From contig NZ_CP007440.1 of assembly GCF_001579845.1 (NCBI RefSeq), forward strand, positions 7,462,029 through 7,526,028: a stretch of DNA of 64,000 nt, in the 5' to 3' direction. The notes under the pieces are model-generated. The model did not search any database. It was not told the origin of the DNA and saw only the letters and a list, made by a program, of their open reading frames with translations. The position numbers were made by a program, and so were the translations under genes. The stretch is from Rhodoplanes sp. Z2-YC6860 (GTDB lineage Bacteria; Pseudomonadota; Alphaproteobacteria; Rhizobiales; Xanthobacteraceae). Position 1 is the first letter of the stretch, and every line of letters starts with the position of its first letter. Shown here one piece after another: positions 34,501 through 42,843 of the stretch.

Positions 34501-35003
34501 GCTTCCTTCAGTTGAGCGAGAAGCGCGCCAAGCCGCTCGGCATGGATTCGCGGCGGCGGCACGACAATGAGATTGAGGCCTTCAATATGATCCAGAAGAT
34601 CCGGTAGCCAGAGCGTGCAGCAGCCTTTTTCGGCGCGCCGCTTGCCCGCCGAAAGCAATCGCGTGAGCCGACCCCATGCCGCGCGGTCTCGCGGATAGGC
34701 GAGGATGTCGGGCGTGTCATCGGCGAAGACCAGTCTCGTTCCAACAGCCAATTTGAACGGGGTTGGCTTGAATTCCTCAGGAAGGTCTTTCCTGGCCGCA
34801 TTGTCCCAAGCCTCCTTCTCGTCATCGACGAAAGCCCTGATTTGCGTCAGCGCGCGGACGACTCCTGCGACGCTGTTGCGGTCCGCAATGCCGATGCCGG
34901 CATGTCCCAGCCTTTTCGCCTCGAAGACCAGCTCTTCGGGATCGGACGCGCCGCGCAAAAAAGAGAAATTGGTGGTGACGGCCAACTCGGCATACGCAGA
35001 CAT
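31548..35003 (-). CDS. dnaE2: Error-prone DNA polymerase III alpha-type DnaE2
   Basis: A C-family polymerase of about 1151 residues. The PHP domain begins [23 protein letters not shown]. The catalytic palm shows [27 protein letters not shown] with the conserved aspartates, preceded by [24 protein letters not shown]. A helix-hairpin-helix and an OB fold ([18 protein letters not shown]) follow, as in DnaE2. It performs translesion synthesis with ImuA and ImuB after SOS induction. The ATG at 35003 (MSAYAEL) matches the usual DnaE2 start; a GTG at 35012 directly after the imuB stop is also in frame. Last gene of the cassette. Confidence 0.95.
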   Translation of the reverse strand: [1151 protein letters not shown]

Positions 35004-35012
35004 CGGAGACAC

Positions 35013-36581
35013 TCACGCGAACAATCCGTGCAGGAACCATTTCGGGGACTTCACCTCGCCAAAAAGCCCCTCGCGGTAGAGCCAGGCGCGCATGCCGTCA
35101 TCGCTTTCGACCCGGAAATAATCGCGCGTCAGCTTGTTGCCGCGGTCATCTCGCCACCACTCCATCGCGATGCGCTCGGGGCCTTCCACCTTCACGACAT
35201 GATGGGTGACGTGCCGCCAGTCGAAGCGGGCCGGCGGGCCGTCCGGCACCTGGGCCACGGCCTCGATGCGTTCCGGCCATTCGAAGAGCCGGACAGGGCG
35301 CGTGGGCGCGACAGAATCCTGCGGCCAGTCGTCACCGCTCGTCTTCGGAACATGGAACGACGCCGGCGCATGCGCCGGCACCGCGGCCACCGCATATTCC
35401 GGAATGTGCGTGTCCTGCGGCACGAGCCGCGTGATGCGGCGCAGCCCAAAGCGCGCGCCGAGCCGGTCGACCAGATGCGCGATCTCCTCGCGATCGTCGG
35501 CGGACGCGAGCCCCGATTGCACCGGATCGCAGCGCTCGGCCGTGAGCGTGGACAGCCGCACCATGTCGTAGCCGAAGCCCGGATCGCAGGCATCGCCGAG
35601 CGCCGCGAGCCGCTCCGTGAACAGCCTGCGCACCCGCGCCGGATCGCGCAGGGGCGCGCCGGTGCCGAGTTCGAGCCGGTGCACCTTGCCGTCGGCGCGG
35701 AACAGCACCAATTGAAACAGCCGGCCGCCTTCGCCGCGCCGCTCCAGAATGGTGGCGAGCTGCCGCGCCAGATATTCGACGGTGCCGAGCACATCCTCCT
35801 CGCGCGCGATCGGATCGGCAAAGCGCTGCTCGGCCATCGCGGCCGGCACCGGCAGCCGCGGCCGAATCGACTCTTCGGCGCGGCCGAGCGCCTGATCGAG
35901 CCGCAGCAGCAATCCCTTGCCGAAGCGCGCCGCAAACGGCGCGCGCGGCCGGCAGGCGAGATCGGCAATGCGAACGAGACCGGACGTCTTGAGGTCCGCG
36001 ACGGTGCCGGCGTCGATGCGCAGCGCCGCGATCGGCAGCGGCAGCACCGCCGCCTCGGTCTCAGCCTTCGGCACGATGCCCTGTTCGCCATAACGCGCCA
36101 CCGCCCAGGCGGCGCCGGGCGTGTCCGCGACGGCAACGCGCGCCGCAAAGCCCTGCCGGCGAAGCCGCATCAGGAGGTCGCGCGCCAGCGCCGCCTCGCC
36201 CTTGAACAGATGCGCGCAGCCGGTGATGTCGAGGAACAATCCATCCGGCGAATCGAGACCGACCAGCGGCGTGTAGCGGTCGCACCAGTCGGCGACGGCT
36301 TCGAGCAGCTTGCGGTCGGCTTCGAAATCCGCCTCGAACACCGGCAATGACGGATACATCGCACGTGCGTCGGCGAGCGGCATGTCGGTCTTCAGCCGCA
36401 GCCGGGCTGCGGCGTCGTTCAGCGCGACGATGCGCTGGGCCTGCTCGATGGTGGCGACGACGACATACGGGCTGTCGGGCGCCGGTCCGTTACCCTGCGC
36501 GGGCAATAGCCGCGCGATGCGGTCGGTCGAAAGCCGGCGCAGCCACACCGACAGGTACCGCTGATTGGAAGGCACGCTCAT
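35013..36581 (-). CDS. imuB: ImuB, Y-family polymerase-like protein
   Basis: A 522-residue Y-family-like protein. The N-terminus RYLSVWLRRLSTDRIARL lacks the Asp pair used for catalysis in active Y polymerases, as is known for ImuB, which bridges DnaE2 and the beta clamp. LDSPDGLFLDITGCAHLFKGE, the palm-like AARVAVADTPGAAWAVARYG and the C-terminal RIAMEWWRDDRGNKLTRDYFRVESDDGMRAWLYREG are family hallmarks. The ATG at 36581 is chosen because the upstream extension is the antisense frame of imuA's coding sequence. It overlaps the imuA 3' end by 92 bases, an unusually long overlap. Confidence 0.92.
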   Translation of the reverse strand: MSVPSNQRYLSVWLRRLSTDRIARLLPAQGNGPAPDSPYVVVATIEQAQRIVALNDAAARLRLKTDMPLADARAMYPSLPVFEADFEADRKLLEAVADWCDRYTPLVGLDSPDGLFLDITGCAHLFKGEAALARDLLMRLRRQGFAARVAVADTPGAAWAVARYGEQGIVPKAETEAAVLPLPIAALRIDAGTVADLKTSGLVRIADLACRPRAPFAARFGKGLLLRLDQALGRAEESIRPRLPVPAAMAEQRFADPIAREEDVLGTVEYLARQLATILERRGEGGRLFQLVLFRADGKVHRLELGTGAPLRDPARVRRLFTERLAALGDACDPGFGYDMVRLSTLTAERCDPVQSGLASADDREEIAHLVDRLGARFGLRRITRLVPQDTHIPEYAVAAVPAHAPASFHVPKTSGDDWPQDSVAPTRPVRLFEWPERIEAVAQVPDGPPARFDWRHVTHHVVKVEGPERIAMEWWRDDRGNKLTRDYFRVESDDGMRAWLYREGLFGEVKSPKWFLHGLFA

Positions 36582-37296
36582 GATGGTTCCACTCGATGAT
36601 CCACCGGCCGGACGGTCCGCGCCGGTTTTTGCGAAGCGAAAGGTCGAAACGGGTGCGGCCAAGGCCGCCGACGAGACCGCCCAGGCGGTCGGGCAGGCTC
36701 GGCGCCGTGGCGATCTCCCATCGGGTCGCCGCAGCGCTCGGCTCGGCGGTGGCGCGATGGCGGATCAGGAGGCCCAGGCCGGACACGCGGTCGCTCACGC
36801 CGTCGCGGGCGGCGAGCGAAAGCCTGCGCGTCGCCGTGAGGTCGGCCTCCGTGCCCTCCCCGGTCAGTTCCGCGATGACGCAGCCCAGCGCGCGGCACCG
36901 GAGCGCGTCCTCCATGGCGAGGAGCACGTCGGCGGGACGAGGAACCCGCAGCATCAGAAGCCGCGACAAAGGGAGCCCGAACAGGTCGAGGCCGGGACCA
37001 TAAGGTCCGCCGCCCTCGCTCATGGCGAAATCGGTGGCGATCCAGAGCACTTCGCCGCCGGCCCGGGCTGCGGCGGCCATGGCGAAGCCGCTTGTCGCCG
37101 CGAGATGGCCCGGCTTGCCGGGAGCAAGCTCATGGAGCGCGCCACAGGCGAGTCCGCCGCCCAGGACCGCGTCGACCGGATCGAGCAACCGAAGCTCCCG
37201 GTTCTCCTCGGGCAGCGCCGGCTTCAGGTGCGGGTCGATTTCCGCAATCTTTTCGCGGAGATGCGCCAGGATGGGCTGGGATGCGACCGGGCCCAT
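36490..37296 (-). CDS. imuA: ImuA, SOS mutagenesis accessory protein
   Basis: A 268-residue RecA-like ImuA protein. LLDPVDAVLGGGLACGALHEL matches the ImuA opening, and GEVLWIATDFAMSEGGGPYGPGL and RCRALGCVIAEL follow. The P-loop is degenerate. GAGGATTCCC precedes the ATG at 37296. The protein runs 92 bases into the imuB frame; its last 30 residues are rich in Ala/Arg/Pro. A perfect LexA box lies 14 bases upstream, so the imuA-imuB-dnaE2 operon should be SOS-induced. Confidence 0.9.
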   Translation of the reverse strand: MGPVASQPILAHLREKIAEIDPHLKPALPEENRELRLLDPVDAVLGGGLACGALHELAPGKPGHLAATSGFAMAAAARAGGEVLWIATDFAMSEGGGPYGPGLDLFGLPLSRLLMLRVPRPADVLLAMEDALRCRALGCVIAELTGEGTEADLTATRRLSLAARDGVSDRVSGLGLLIRHRATAEPSAAATRWEIATAPSLPDRLGGLVGGLGRTRFDLSLRKNRRGPSGRWIIEWNHHERAFQSAVPVGVAAPAFDRPHRAAIARAG

Positions 37297-37309
37297 GGGA
37301 ATCCTCTAT

Positions 37310-37324
37310 GTTCGTGTTTTGTTC
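37310..37324 (-). promoter_or_regulatory. LexA-binding site (SOS box) of the imuA operon
   Basis: GTTCGTGTTTTGTTC is an exact GTTC-N7-GTTC, the alphaproteobacterial LexA operator. It starts 14 bases upstream of the imuA ATG. Repression in undamaged cells is expected from the known role of this site. Confidence 0.88.
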
Positions 37325-37437
37325 TAATAGATTCCCAATCCGTTCTCAGCTGTCAAGCAGACTCTCGCTGTAAATTTCGTGTCCTGAAATCAACAGATTG
37401 ACTTAAAGCCGGAATTTCACGGAACGCGGGTTTTCAA

Positions 37438-37707
37438 ATGAAACCAAATAGCGCGATGTGCATTTTTGCACATGAACCTGTTGTGTCGCCCGAACGTCTA
37501 AAATCCATGATCACTTCTGACTTCCTTCGTCGCCAGGCTGAAAACTGCCTCCGGATCGCCCGGAGCTGCTTTGACCTGGGCAGCGCCGAACGCCTCCGCC
37601 TGATGGCCACCGAGCTTCACGCCAAGGCCGATGAGATCGACCGCCGGGACCTGCCCTCGCGTCTGGCATCGGCCGGCGCGCCCTCTTTCCAGGGCAACGA
37701 TCGCTAG
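37438..37707 (+). CDS. Small hypothetical protein
   Basis: I do not recognise a named family. The frame gives 89 residues from the ATG at 37438, or 66 from the ATG at 37507 (MITSDFLRRQAENCLRIARSC). The core is a likely helical pair, FLRRQAENCLRIARSCFDLGSAERLRLMATELHAKADEIDRR, of a type common in rhizobial small proteins. Codon use is like the surrounding genes. No good ribosome site decides the start. It lies between the SOS cassette and the ligase gene and faces away from imuA. Confidence 0.55.
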   Translation: MKPNSAMCIFAHEPVVSPERLKSMITSDFLRRQAENCLRIARSCFDLGSAERLRLMATELHAKADEIDRRDLPSRLASAGAPSFQGNDR

Positions 37708-37898
37708 ACAGCCCAGCCGGATTTCTTCACAGCGGCCCGACCGGCCGCCGCTCTGTTTTCTTGCGCTCGCCGACACGTTCGATCGCGCCGAAAACCTTCA
37801 GCCTTTTGCGAATGGCGTCCCGCTGCGTCGAAACCTTGCGCAGGGTCCCTAAAACTGGGTACCGGTTTCGGCCAAGATCACGCGCAGCATAAAGGCCC

Positions 37899-39575
37899 AT
37901 GAACACGATCCTGACGCGGCTGTCGGCCGAACTCATCAAGAAATACGAGTCCGAGGGCTTCTGGCGCGGCGACACGATCTACTCACTGGTGCGCTGGAAC
38001 GCCGAGCACAAGCCGGATTCCTTTGCGGTTCGCGACCGGTTCCGCCGCCTGACCTATCGCCAGCTGCTCGACGCCACCGATGCGTTGGCCGCCGACCTTG
38101 CCGGCCGCGGCGTGCGGGCGGGCCAGCGCGTCGGCGTCTGGCTGCCGAGCCGGATCGAAAGCGTCATTGCATTGCTGGCCTGCTCCAAGAGCGGAGCCAT
38201 CTGCTGCCCGTCGTTGCATCGCGATCACACCGTCGGCGAGGTGGTCGAGCTGATGCAGCGGACCCGCGCCGCCGCATTCATCTGGCAGGAGGGCTACGGC
38301 GCCGATGCCGACAAGCGCGACTTCATCGAGGCGATCAAAGCCGCCGAGACGGTGAAGCAGATCTATCGGCTCAAGCCGCTCAGCGAGACGAGCCAGGTGC
38401 TGTTCCCGGGCCTTGCGGCGCACGGCCCGGTGGTTCCGGTCAAGGCCGATCCCAACCAGGTGGTCTATCTCGCCTTCACGTCGGGCACGACCGGCAAGCC
38501 CAAAGGCGTGATGCACTCCGACAACACGCTGCTCGCCAACGCGCGCCAGTTCGCCAAGGACTGGAGCATCGACAACACGTCCGTGGTCTATTCGCTGTCG
38601 CCGCTCAGCCACAATCTCGGCTTCACGTCGCAGGTGATCGTGCTGGCCGCGGGGGCGGAGCTTGTGATCCAGGATTTGCCGCGCGGTGCGAGCCTCGCCG
38701 ACCGCATCCTCGAGACCGACACGAGCTTCCTGATCGGCGTGCCGCCGAACGCCATCGATCTCCTCGGCGAAATGCAGAAGCGCGGCATGAAGGGTCTCGG
38801 CAGGCTCACAGGCTTCCGCATCTCCGGCTCGGCCGTGCCGAGCGAGGTGGTGGCGGGCCTGATCGCGCAGGGCGTCAAGCCGCAGAGCGGCTACGGCATG
38901 ACCGAGAACTGCTCGCACCAGTACACGCTGCCGGACGACGACGCCCGGCTGATCGTCGAAACCTCGGGCAAGACCTGTCCCGGCTACGAACTTTGCGTGT
39001 TCAAGGCCGACGACCGCGACACCGAAGCGGGACCCGGCGAGGTCGGCGAGATCGGCGGCCGCGGCGCGAGCCTGATGCTCGGCTATTTCGACGACCAGAA
39101 GGCCACCGAGGACGCCTTCAACAAGGACGGCTGGTTCATGACCGGCGACCTCGGCACGATCGACGCGCAGGGCTATCTCCGCATCGCCGGCCGCAGCAAG
39201 GACATCATCATCCGCGGCGGCCACAACATCCATCCGGCGCGAGTCGAGGAACTGGCGACACGCCATCCGGCGGTGCAGCGCGCCGCGGCGATCCCGATCA
39301 AGGATCCCCGGCTCGGCGAGAAGGTCTGCCTCGCGGTGGTGACGCGCCCCGGCGCCGATGTCGCACCCTCGGAGCTGCTCGCGCATCTCGATGTCGCGGG
39401 TCTCTCCAAATACGACATGCCGGAATATTTCCTGCGGCTCGACGAGATTCCGCTGACGCCCAACGGCAAGATGCTCAAGCGGGCGATCCTGGATTGGATC
39501 GCGGCCGGCCGCGTCACGCCGCAGCCTGTGCGTTTCGAGGCAAGTCGCAGCAGGGATGCCACCACGCCCAATTGA
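37899..39575 (+). CDS. AMP-forming acyl-CoA ligase (cyclohexanecarboxylate/long-chain type)
   Basis: A 558-residue ANL-family ligase. The ATP loop is FTSGTTGKPKGVMHS, A5 is GYGMTENC, A7 TGDLGTID, A8 RSKDIIIRGGHNIHP, and A10 carries the catalytic Lys in LTPNGKMLKR. Such enzymes activate a carboxylic acid to the acyl-CoA in the cytosol. The variable pocket cannot be read for substrate; cyclohexanecarboxylate and benzoate-like ligases are the closest in style. It is followed after 74 bases by PyrK-like and PyrD-like genes on the same strand, an uncommon pairing. Confidence 0.88.
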   Translation: MNTILTRLSAELIKKYESEGFWRGDTIYSLVRWNAEHKPDSFAVRDRFRRLTYRQLLDATDALAADLAGRGVRAGQRVGVWLPSRIESVIALLACSKSGAICCPSLHRDHTVGEVVELMQRTRAAAFIWQEGYGADADKRDFIEAIKAAETVKQIYRLKPLSETSQVLFPGLAAHGPVVPVKADPNQVVYLAFTSGTTGKPKGVMHSDNTLLANARQFAKDWSIDNTSVVYSLSPLSHNLGFTSQVIVLAAGAELVIQDLPRGASLADRILETDTSFLIGVPPNAIDLLGEMQKRGMKGLGRLTGFRISGSAVPSEVVAGLIAQGVKPQSGYGMTENCSHQYTLPDDDARLIVETSGKTCPGYELCVFKADDRDTEAGPGEVGEIGGRGASLMLGYFDDQKATEDAFNKDGWFMTGDLGTIDAQGYLRIAGRSKDIIIRGGHNIHPARVEELATRHPAVQRAAAIPIKDPRLGEKVCLAVVTRPGADVAPSELLAHLDVAGLSKYDMPEYFLRLDEIPLTPNGKMLKRAILDWIAAGRVTPQPVRFEASRSRDATTPN

Positions 39576-39649
39576 CTCGCATCGCAGCCTGCTCCTATGA
39601 ACAGGCGGTAGTTAGAAGCCCTGTAAATCAAGCAAGATCACGCGGCGAC

Positions 39650-40519
39650 ATGGCGCTCGAGGCATCCGGCAAATACACGAATTCCGCTCTGCGGATCGGA
39701 GACGTGGACCCCTATGCGGAACGCAAGGCCGGTGAGTTCATCGGCACCGTGGTGTCGAACGCCTCGGTCAACGACGAGTACAAGCACGTCGTCCTCAAGG
39801 TCCATCCGCACGCGCTGAGAGCTTACGCCGGGCAGATGTTTCATCTGCTCTGCCCGTCGCCCGACGGCGCCGAAGTCTGGATGCGCCGGCCGATGAGCGT
39901 GTATCGCGTCGACAAGGCGAACGGCCAGATCGAATTTCTCTACAAGACCGAAGGCCGCGGCACCCTCGGCATGGCGAAGCTCGGCGTCGGCGATGACTTC
40001 AACATCGCGGGCCCGCTCGGCCATGGCTTCACGCTCGAGCCGTCCTGGAAGAACATCGTGGTGTTGGGCCGCGGCGTGGGTCTCGCGACTCTCGCGCCGC
40101 TGTCGCAGCTTGCCGCCGAACAGAAGGTCGGCGTCACCGCGATCCTGAGCGCGCGTCACGCCGGCGTGGTGATGTCGCGCGATCTGTTCGCGGGCCTCGG
40201 CGCGCGGGTCCTGACGGTGCTCGACACCGACAACACCAGCGCGGTCGAGAACGTCGAGAAGATCGTCGAAGGCCTGATCGCCGAAGGCAAAGCCGACGCG
40301 TTCTTCACCTGCGGCTCGAACCGCCTGCTGAAGCTGATGCAGCGGCTCGGCAAGAAGCACAACATTCCGGGCCAGGTCGCCATGGAGCAGATCATGGTCT
40401 GCGGCATCGGCGCCTGCTACGTCTGCATGCGCACCTTCGAGGTCGACGGCGAGAAGGTGCTCCGCCGCGTCTGCCGCGACGGTCCCGTGTTCAACATTCA
40501 GGAGGCCGTGGGATGGTAG
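39650..40519 (+). CDS. PyrK-like iron-sulfur flavoprotein (DHODH electron-transfer subunit type)
   Basis: A 289-residue ferredoxin-reductase-type protein. The FAD region has WMRRPMSVYRVD (RxxS) and TLGMAKLGVGDDFNIAGPLGHGF; the NAD site has VVLGRGVGLATLAPLSQLA. The C-terminal [2Fe-2S] ligands are in MVCGIGACYVCMRTF and RRVCRDGPVF, the PyrK pattern. PyrK passes electrons between PyrD and NAD. Start ATG 39650 gives MALEASGKY; the open frame further upstream is a shadow of the ligase gene. Its 3' end overlaps the PyrD-like gene by seven bases, so the pair should form one complex. Confidence 0.85.
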   Translation: MALEASGKYTNSALRIGDVDPYAERKAGEFIGTVVSNASVNDEYKHVVLKVHPHALRAYAGQMFHLLCPSPDGAEVWMRRPMSVYRVDKANGQIEFLYKTEGRGTLGMAKLGVGDDFNIAGPLGHGFTLEPSWKNIVVLGRGVGLATLAPLSQLAAEQKVGVTAILSARHAGVVMSRDLFAGLGARVLTVLDTDNTSAVENVEKIVEGLIAEGKADAFFTCGSNRLLKLMQRLGKKHNIPGQVAMEQIMVCGIGACYVCMRTFEVDGEKVLRRVCRDGPVFNIQEAVGW

Positions 40520-41460
40520 ATCTCTCGGTCAAGATCGGCGACATCACGCTGCAGAATCCGATTCAGCCAGCGTCCGGCGCCTTTTCTTGGGAATACAACG
40601 ACGTCATCGACCTGAACCGGCTCGGTGCGCTGGTGGCAAAGACCATTTGCCGCGAGCCGCGGCTCGGCAATCCGACGCCGCGCATGGCCGAGACCGAGGC
40701 TGGCATCATCCAGTCGATCGGCCTGCCGGGCAAAGGCATCGAATACTTCGTCGATCACATCGTGCCGGAATACGCCAGGTTCAAGCCGCCGCTGGTGGTG
40801 AGCGTGAACTCGGACAACATCGAGGATTTCGCCGCGCTTGCCGAAGAGCTGAGCGTGCCCGATGTCGACGTCATCGAGGCGAACATCTCGTGCCCGACCC
40901 GCAATCAGACGGGCGGCAACTTTGCCATGCACGAGGACTACACCCGCGATTGCATCACCGCGATCCGCGCCAAGACCAAGAAGCCGCTGTGGGTGAAGCT
41001 GTCGCCCAACGCCGGCGACATCGTCTCGATCGCGCGCGCCGCCGAAGCCGCCGGCGCCGACGCGCTGGCGATCGCCAACACCTTCCTGTCGCTGAAGATC
41101 CGCACCGACAACTTCCGTCCGGCGCTCGGCAACAAGTTCGGCGGACTGGTTTCGCCGGCGCTCAAGCCGATCGTGCTGCGGATGGTCTATCAGGTCGCCA
41201 AGCAGGTGAAGATTCCGATTATCGGCATCGGCGGCGTGACCAAGGCCGAGGACGTGGTCGAATACATGCTGGCGGGGGCGAGCGCGGTCGGCATCGGCTA
41301 CGCCGGCTTCCGCAATCCGACGGCGCTGGTTCAGATCATCGACGACCTCGAAGCCTGGTGCGATGAGCGCGGCATCAAGAAGGTCACCGAACTGATCGGC
41401 GCGGTGAAGGATGCCGACATGGAGACGGACACGCTGGCCGCTGCGTCGATCGGCGTCTGA
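40513..41460 (+). CDS. Class 1B-type dihydroorotate dehydrogenase-like protein (PyrD)
   Basis: A 315-residue FMN TIM-barrel enzyme. NPIQPASGAFSW at the N-terminus, VIEANISCPTRNQTGGNF with the class 1 active-site Cys, PLWVKLSPNAGDI (FMN Lys), LGNKFGGLVSPALKPIVLRMVYQVA and IIGIGGVTKAEDVVEYMLAGASAVGIG match PyrD type 1B. The loop after the Cys departs from the usual SCPN. Alphaproteobacteria normally use the membrane class 2 PyrD, so this pair may serve another dihydropyrimidine-like or quinonoid substrate; PreA-like activity is an alternative. Overlaps the PyrK-like gene. Confidence 0.82.
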   Translation: MVDLSVKIGDITLQNPIQPASGAFSWEYNDVIDLNRLGALVAKTICREPRLGNPTPRMAETEAGIIQSIGLPGKGIEYFVDHIVPEYARFKPPLVVSVNSDNIEDFAALAEELSVPDVDVIEANISCPTRNQTGGNFAMHEDYTRDCITAIRAKTKKPLWVKLSPNAGDIVSIARAAEAAGADALAIANTFLSLKIRTDNFRPALGNKFGGLVSPALKPIVLRMVYQVAKQVKIPIIGIGGVTKAEDVVEYMLAGASAVGIGYAGFRNPTALVQIIDDLEAWCDERGIKKVTELIGAVKDADMETDTLAAASIGV

Positions 41461-41480
41461 CCCCAGACGCCGCGGCAGTC

Positions 41481-42803
41481 ATGGCGAGCCCCTTCGAGCA
41501 ACGTGTTGCTGATGCGGTCGCGCACCACGAGGCCGGACGTCTCGATCAGGCCGAGGCCGCCTATCGTGATGCACTGGAGCTTGCGCCTAGCCATCCGGCC
41601 ATCGTCCACAATCTCGGCGTGATCGCCGCAGCGAATGGCCGCCACGACGAAGCCATCGCGCAGTTCGACTTGGCGATCGCGGCCGAACCGCGATACGCAT
41701 CCGCGCACTACAATCGCGCCTCGGCGCTGCAGGCGCTCGGCCGCTCGCGCGACGCCTTGCAGAGCTATGCTCGCGTCTGCGCCATCGATCCCGGGCATTA
41801 CGACGCCCATCGCGCGCTCGGCTTCCTCTGGCTCGCCGAGGGCGACCGCAGCCGTGCGCTCGATCATTTCGCGCGCACCTATGAGCTGCGGCGCGGCGAG
41901 GATCGGTCCGGCATCGCGAACAAGTCGCTGACCTGGGCTGTGCACGACAAGCTCATCCACGACGCCGAGCAGTTCCGTTATCTGGCGGCGCGCCGCCGGG
42001 ACCGCCTGCGTTTCGAGACGTTGGCGCGCAATTACGAAGCCGTGGCGGAAGGCGTCCCGGACAAGGCCGTGCCGCTGTCCGGCGAGCAGCTCGACGCGCT
42101 CGGCGACGACTACAACACGGCGATCCACATCAGCAGCGCGCCCGAGATCGCGGGCCGCGCCGTCAATGCCCGCCCGGACCGCGATGCCTTGCTCGCGCGC
42201 TTTCGCGAACGCGAGGCCGGCGCGGTGGCGTTCGATGATCTGCTGACGCCTGCGGGTCTGGCCGCGCTCCAACGCTACCTGCTCGAAAGCACCATCTGGC
42301 ACGACTTCAGCCACATCGGCGGTTTCGTTGCGTCTTATCTCGAAGACGGCCTGGCCTGCCCGCTGCTGCTTCAGATCGTCGACGAGCTTCGCGGCACGCT
42401 GCCTGAACTCCTCGGACCGCACCCGCTCACCCAGGCCTGGGCGTTCAAGGGCCTGAAAGCTGCGTCTGCCGTTGCGGCCCATGCCGACGATGCCGCCATC
42501 AGCATCAACTTCTGGGTGACGCCGGACCGCGCCAACCGCAACCCCGACGGCGGCGGGCTGGAGGTGTGCCGCGTGCTGCCGCCGGCGGCTTGGCAAGTGC
42601 ATGGCTACGATGCGGACATGGCCGAGATTGCGGCGTTCCTCGATCAGCACGCCGGCGAGAGCCTCGTCGTGCCCTATCGCGACAACCGCGCGGTGCTGTT
42701 TGAATCCCGTCTGTTTCACCGCTCCGGCGCCACGGACTTCGCGCCCGGTTACGAAAACCATCGCATCAACCTGACGCTGCTGTTTGGCCATCATGCCGAT
42801 TGA
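41481..42803 (+). CDS. TPR protein with C-terminal 2-oxoglutarate/Fe(II)-oxygenase-like domain
   Basis: A 440-residue protein. Residues 1-150 form about four TPR repeats (HHEAGRLDQAEAAYRDALELAPSHPAIVHNLGVIAAANGRHDEAIAQFDLAIAAEP and so on). The C-terminal 180 residues look like a double-stranded beta-helix oxygenase: HADDAAISINFWVTPD offers an H-x-D metal pair and VLFESRLFHRSGATDFAPGYENHRINLTLLFG the distal His and the 2-oxoglutarate Arg. Prolyl or other side-chain hydroxylation of a peptide held by the TPRs is possible. It starts 21 bases after the PyrD-like gene and may belong to the same transcript. Confidence 0.72.
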   Translation: MASPFEQRVADAVAHHEAGRLDQAEAAYRDALELAPSHPAIVHNLGVIAAANGRHDEAIAQFDLAIAAEPRYASAHYNRASALQALGRSRDALQSYARVCAIDPGHYDAHRALGFLWLAEGDRSRALDHFARTYELRRGEDRSGIANKSLTWAVHDKLIHDAEQFRYLAARRRDRLRFETLARNYEAVAEGVPDKAVPLSGEQLDALGDDYNTAIHISSAPEIAGRAVNARPDRDALLARFREREAGAVAFDDLLTPAGLAALQRYLLESTIWHDFSHIGGFVASYLEDGLACPLLLQIVDELRGTLPELLGPHPLTQAWAFKGLKAASAVAAHADDAAISINFWVTPDRANRNPDGGGLEVCRVLPPAAWQVHGYDADMAEIAAFLDQHAGESLVVPYRDNRAVLFESRLFHRSGATDFAPGYENHRINLTLLFGHHAD

Positions 42804-42843
42804 TGGTTCAATCCGGCGAAACGTCTAATCAACGGAGAACGAC

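Noticed and set aside
37727-37975. Minus-strand 82-residue frame before the ligase gene
   Set aside because: It overlaps the ligase start and promoter and shows no recognisable motif. The intergenic DNA here has an AAAACTGGGTACCGGTTT phrase like scattered rhizobial repeats, too short to call.
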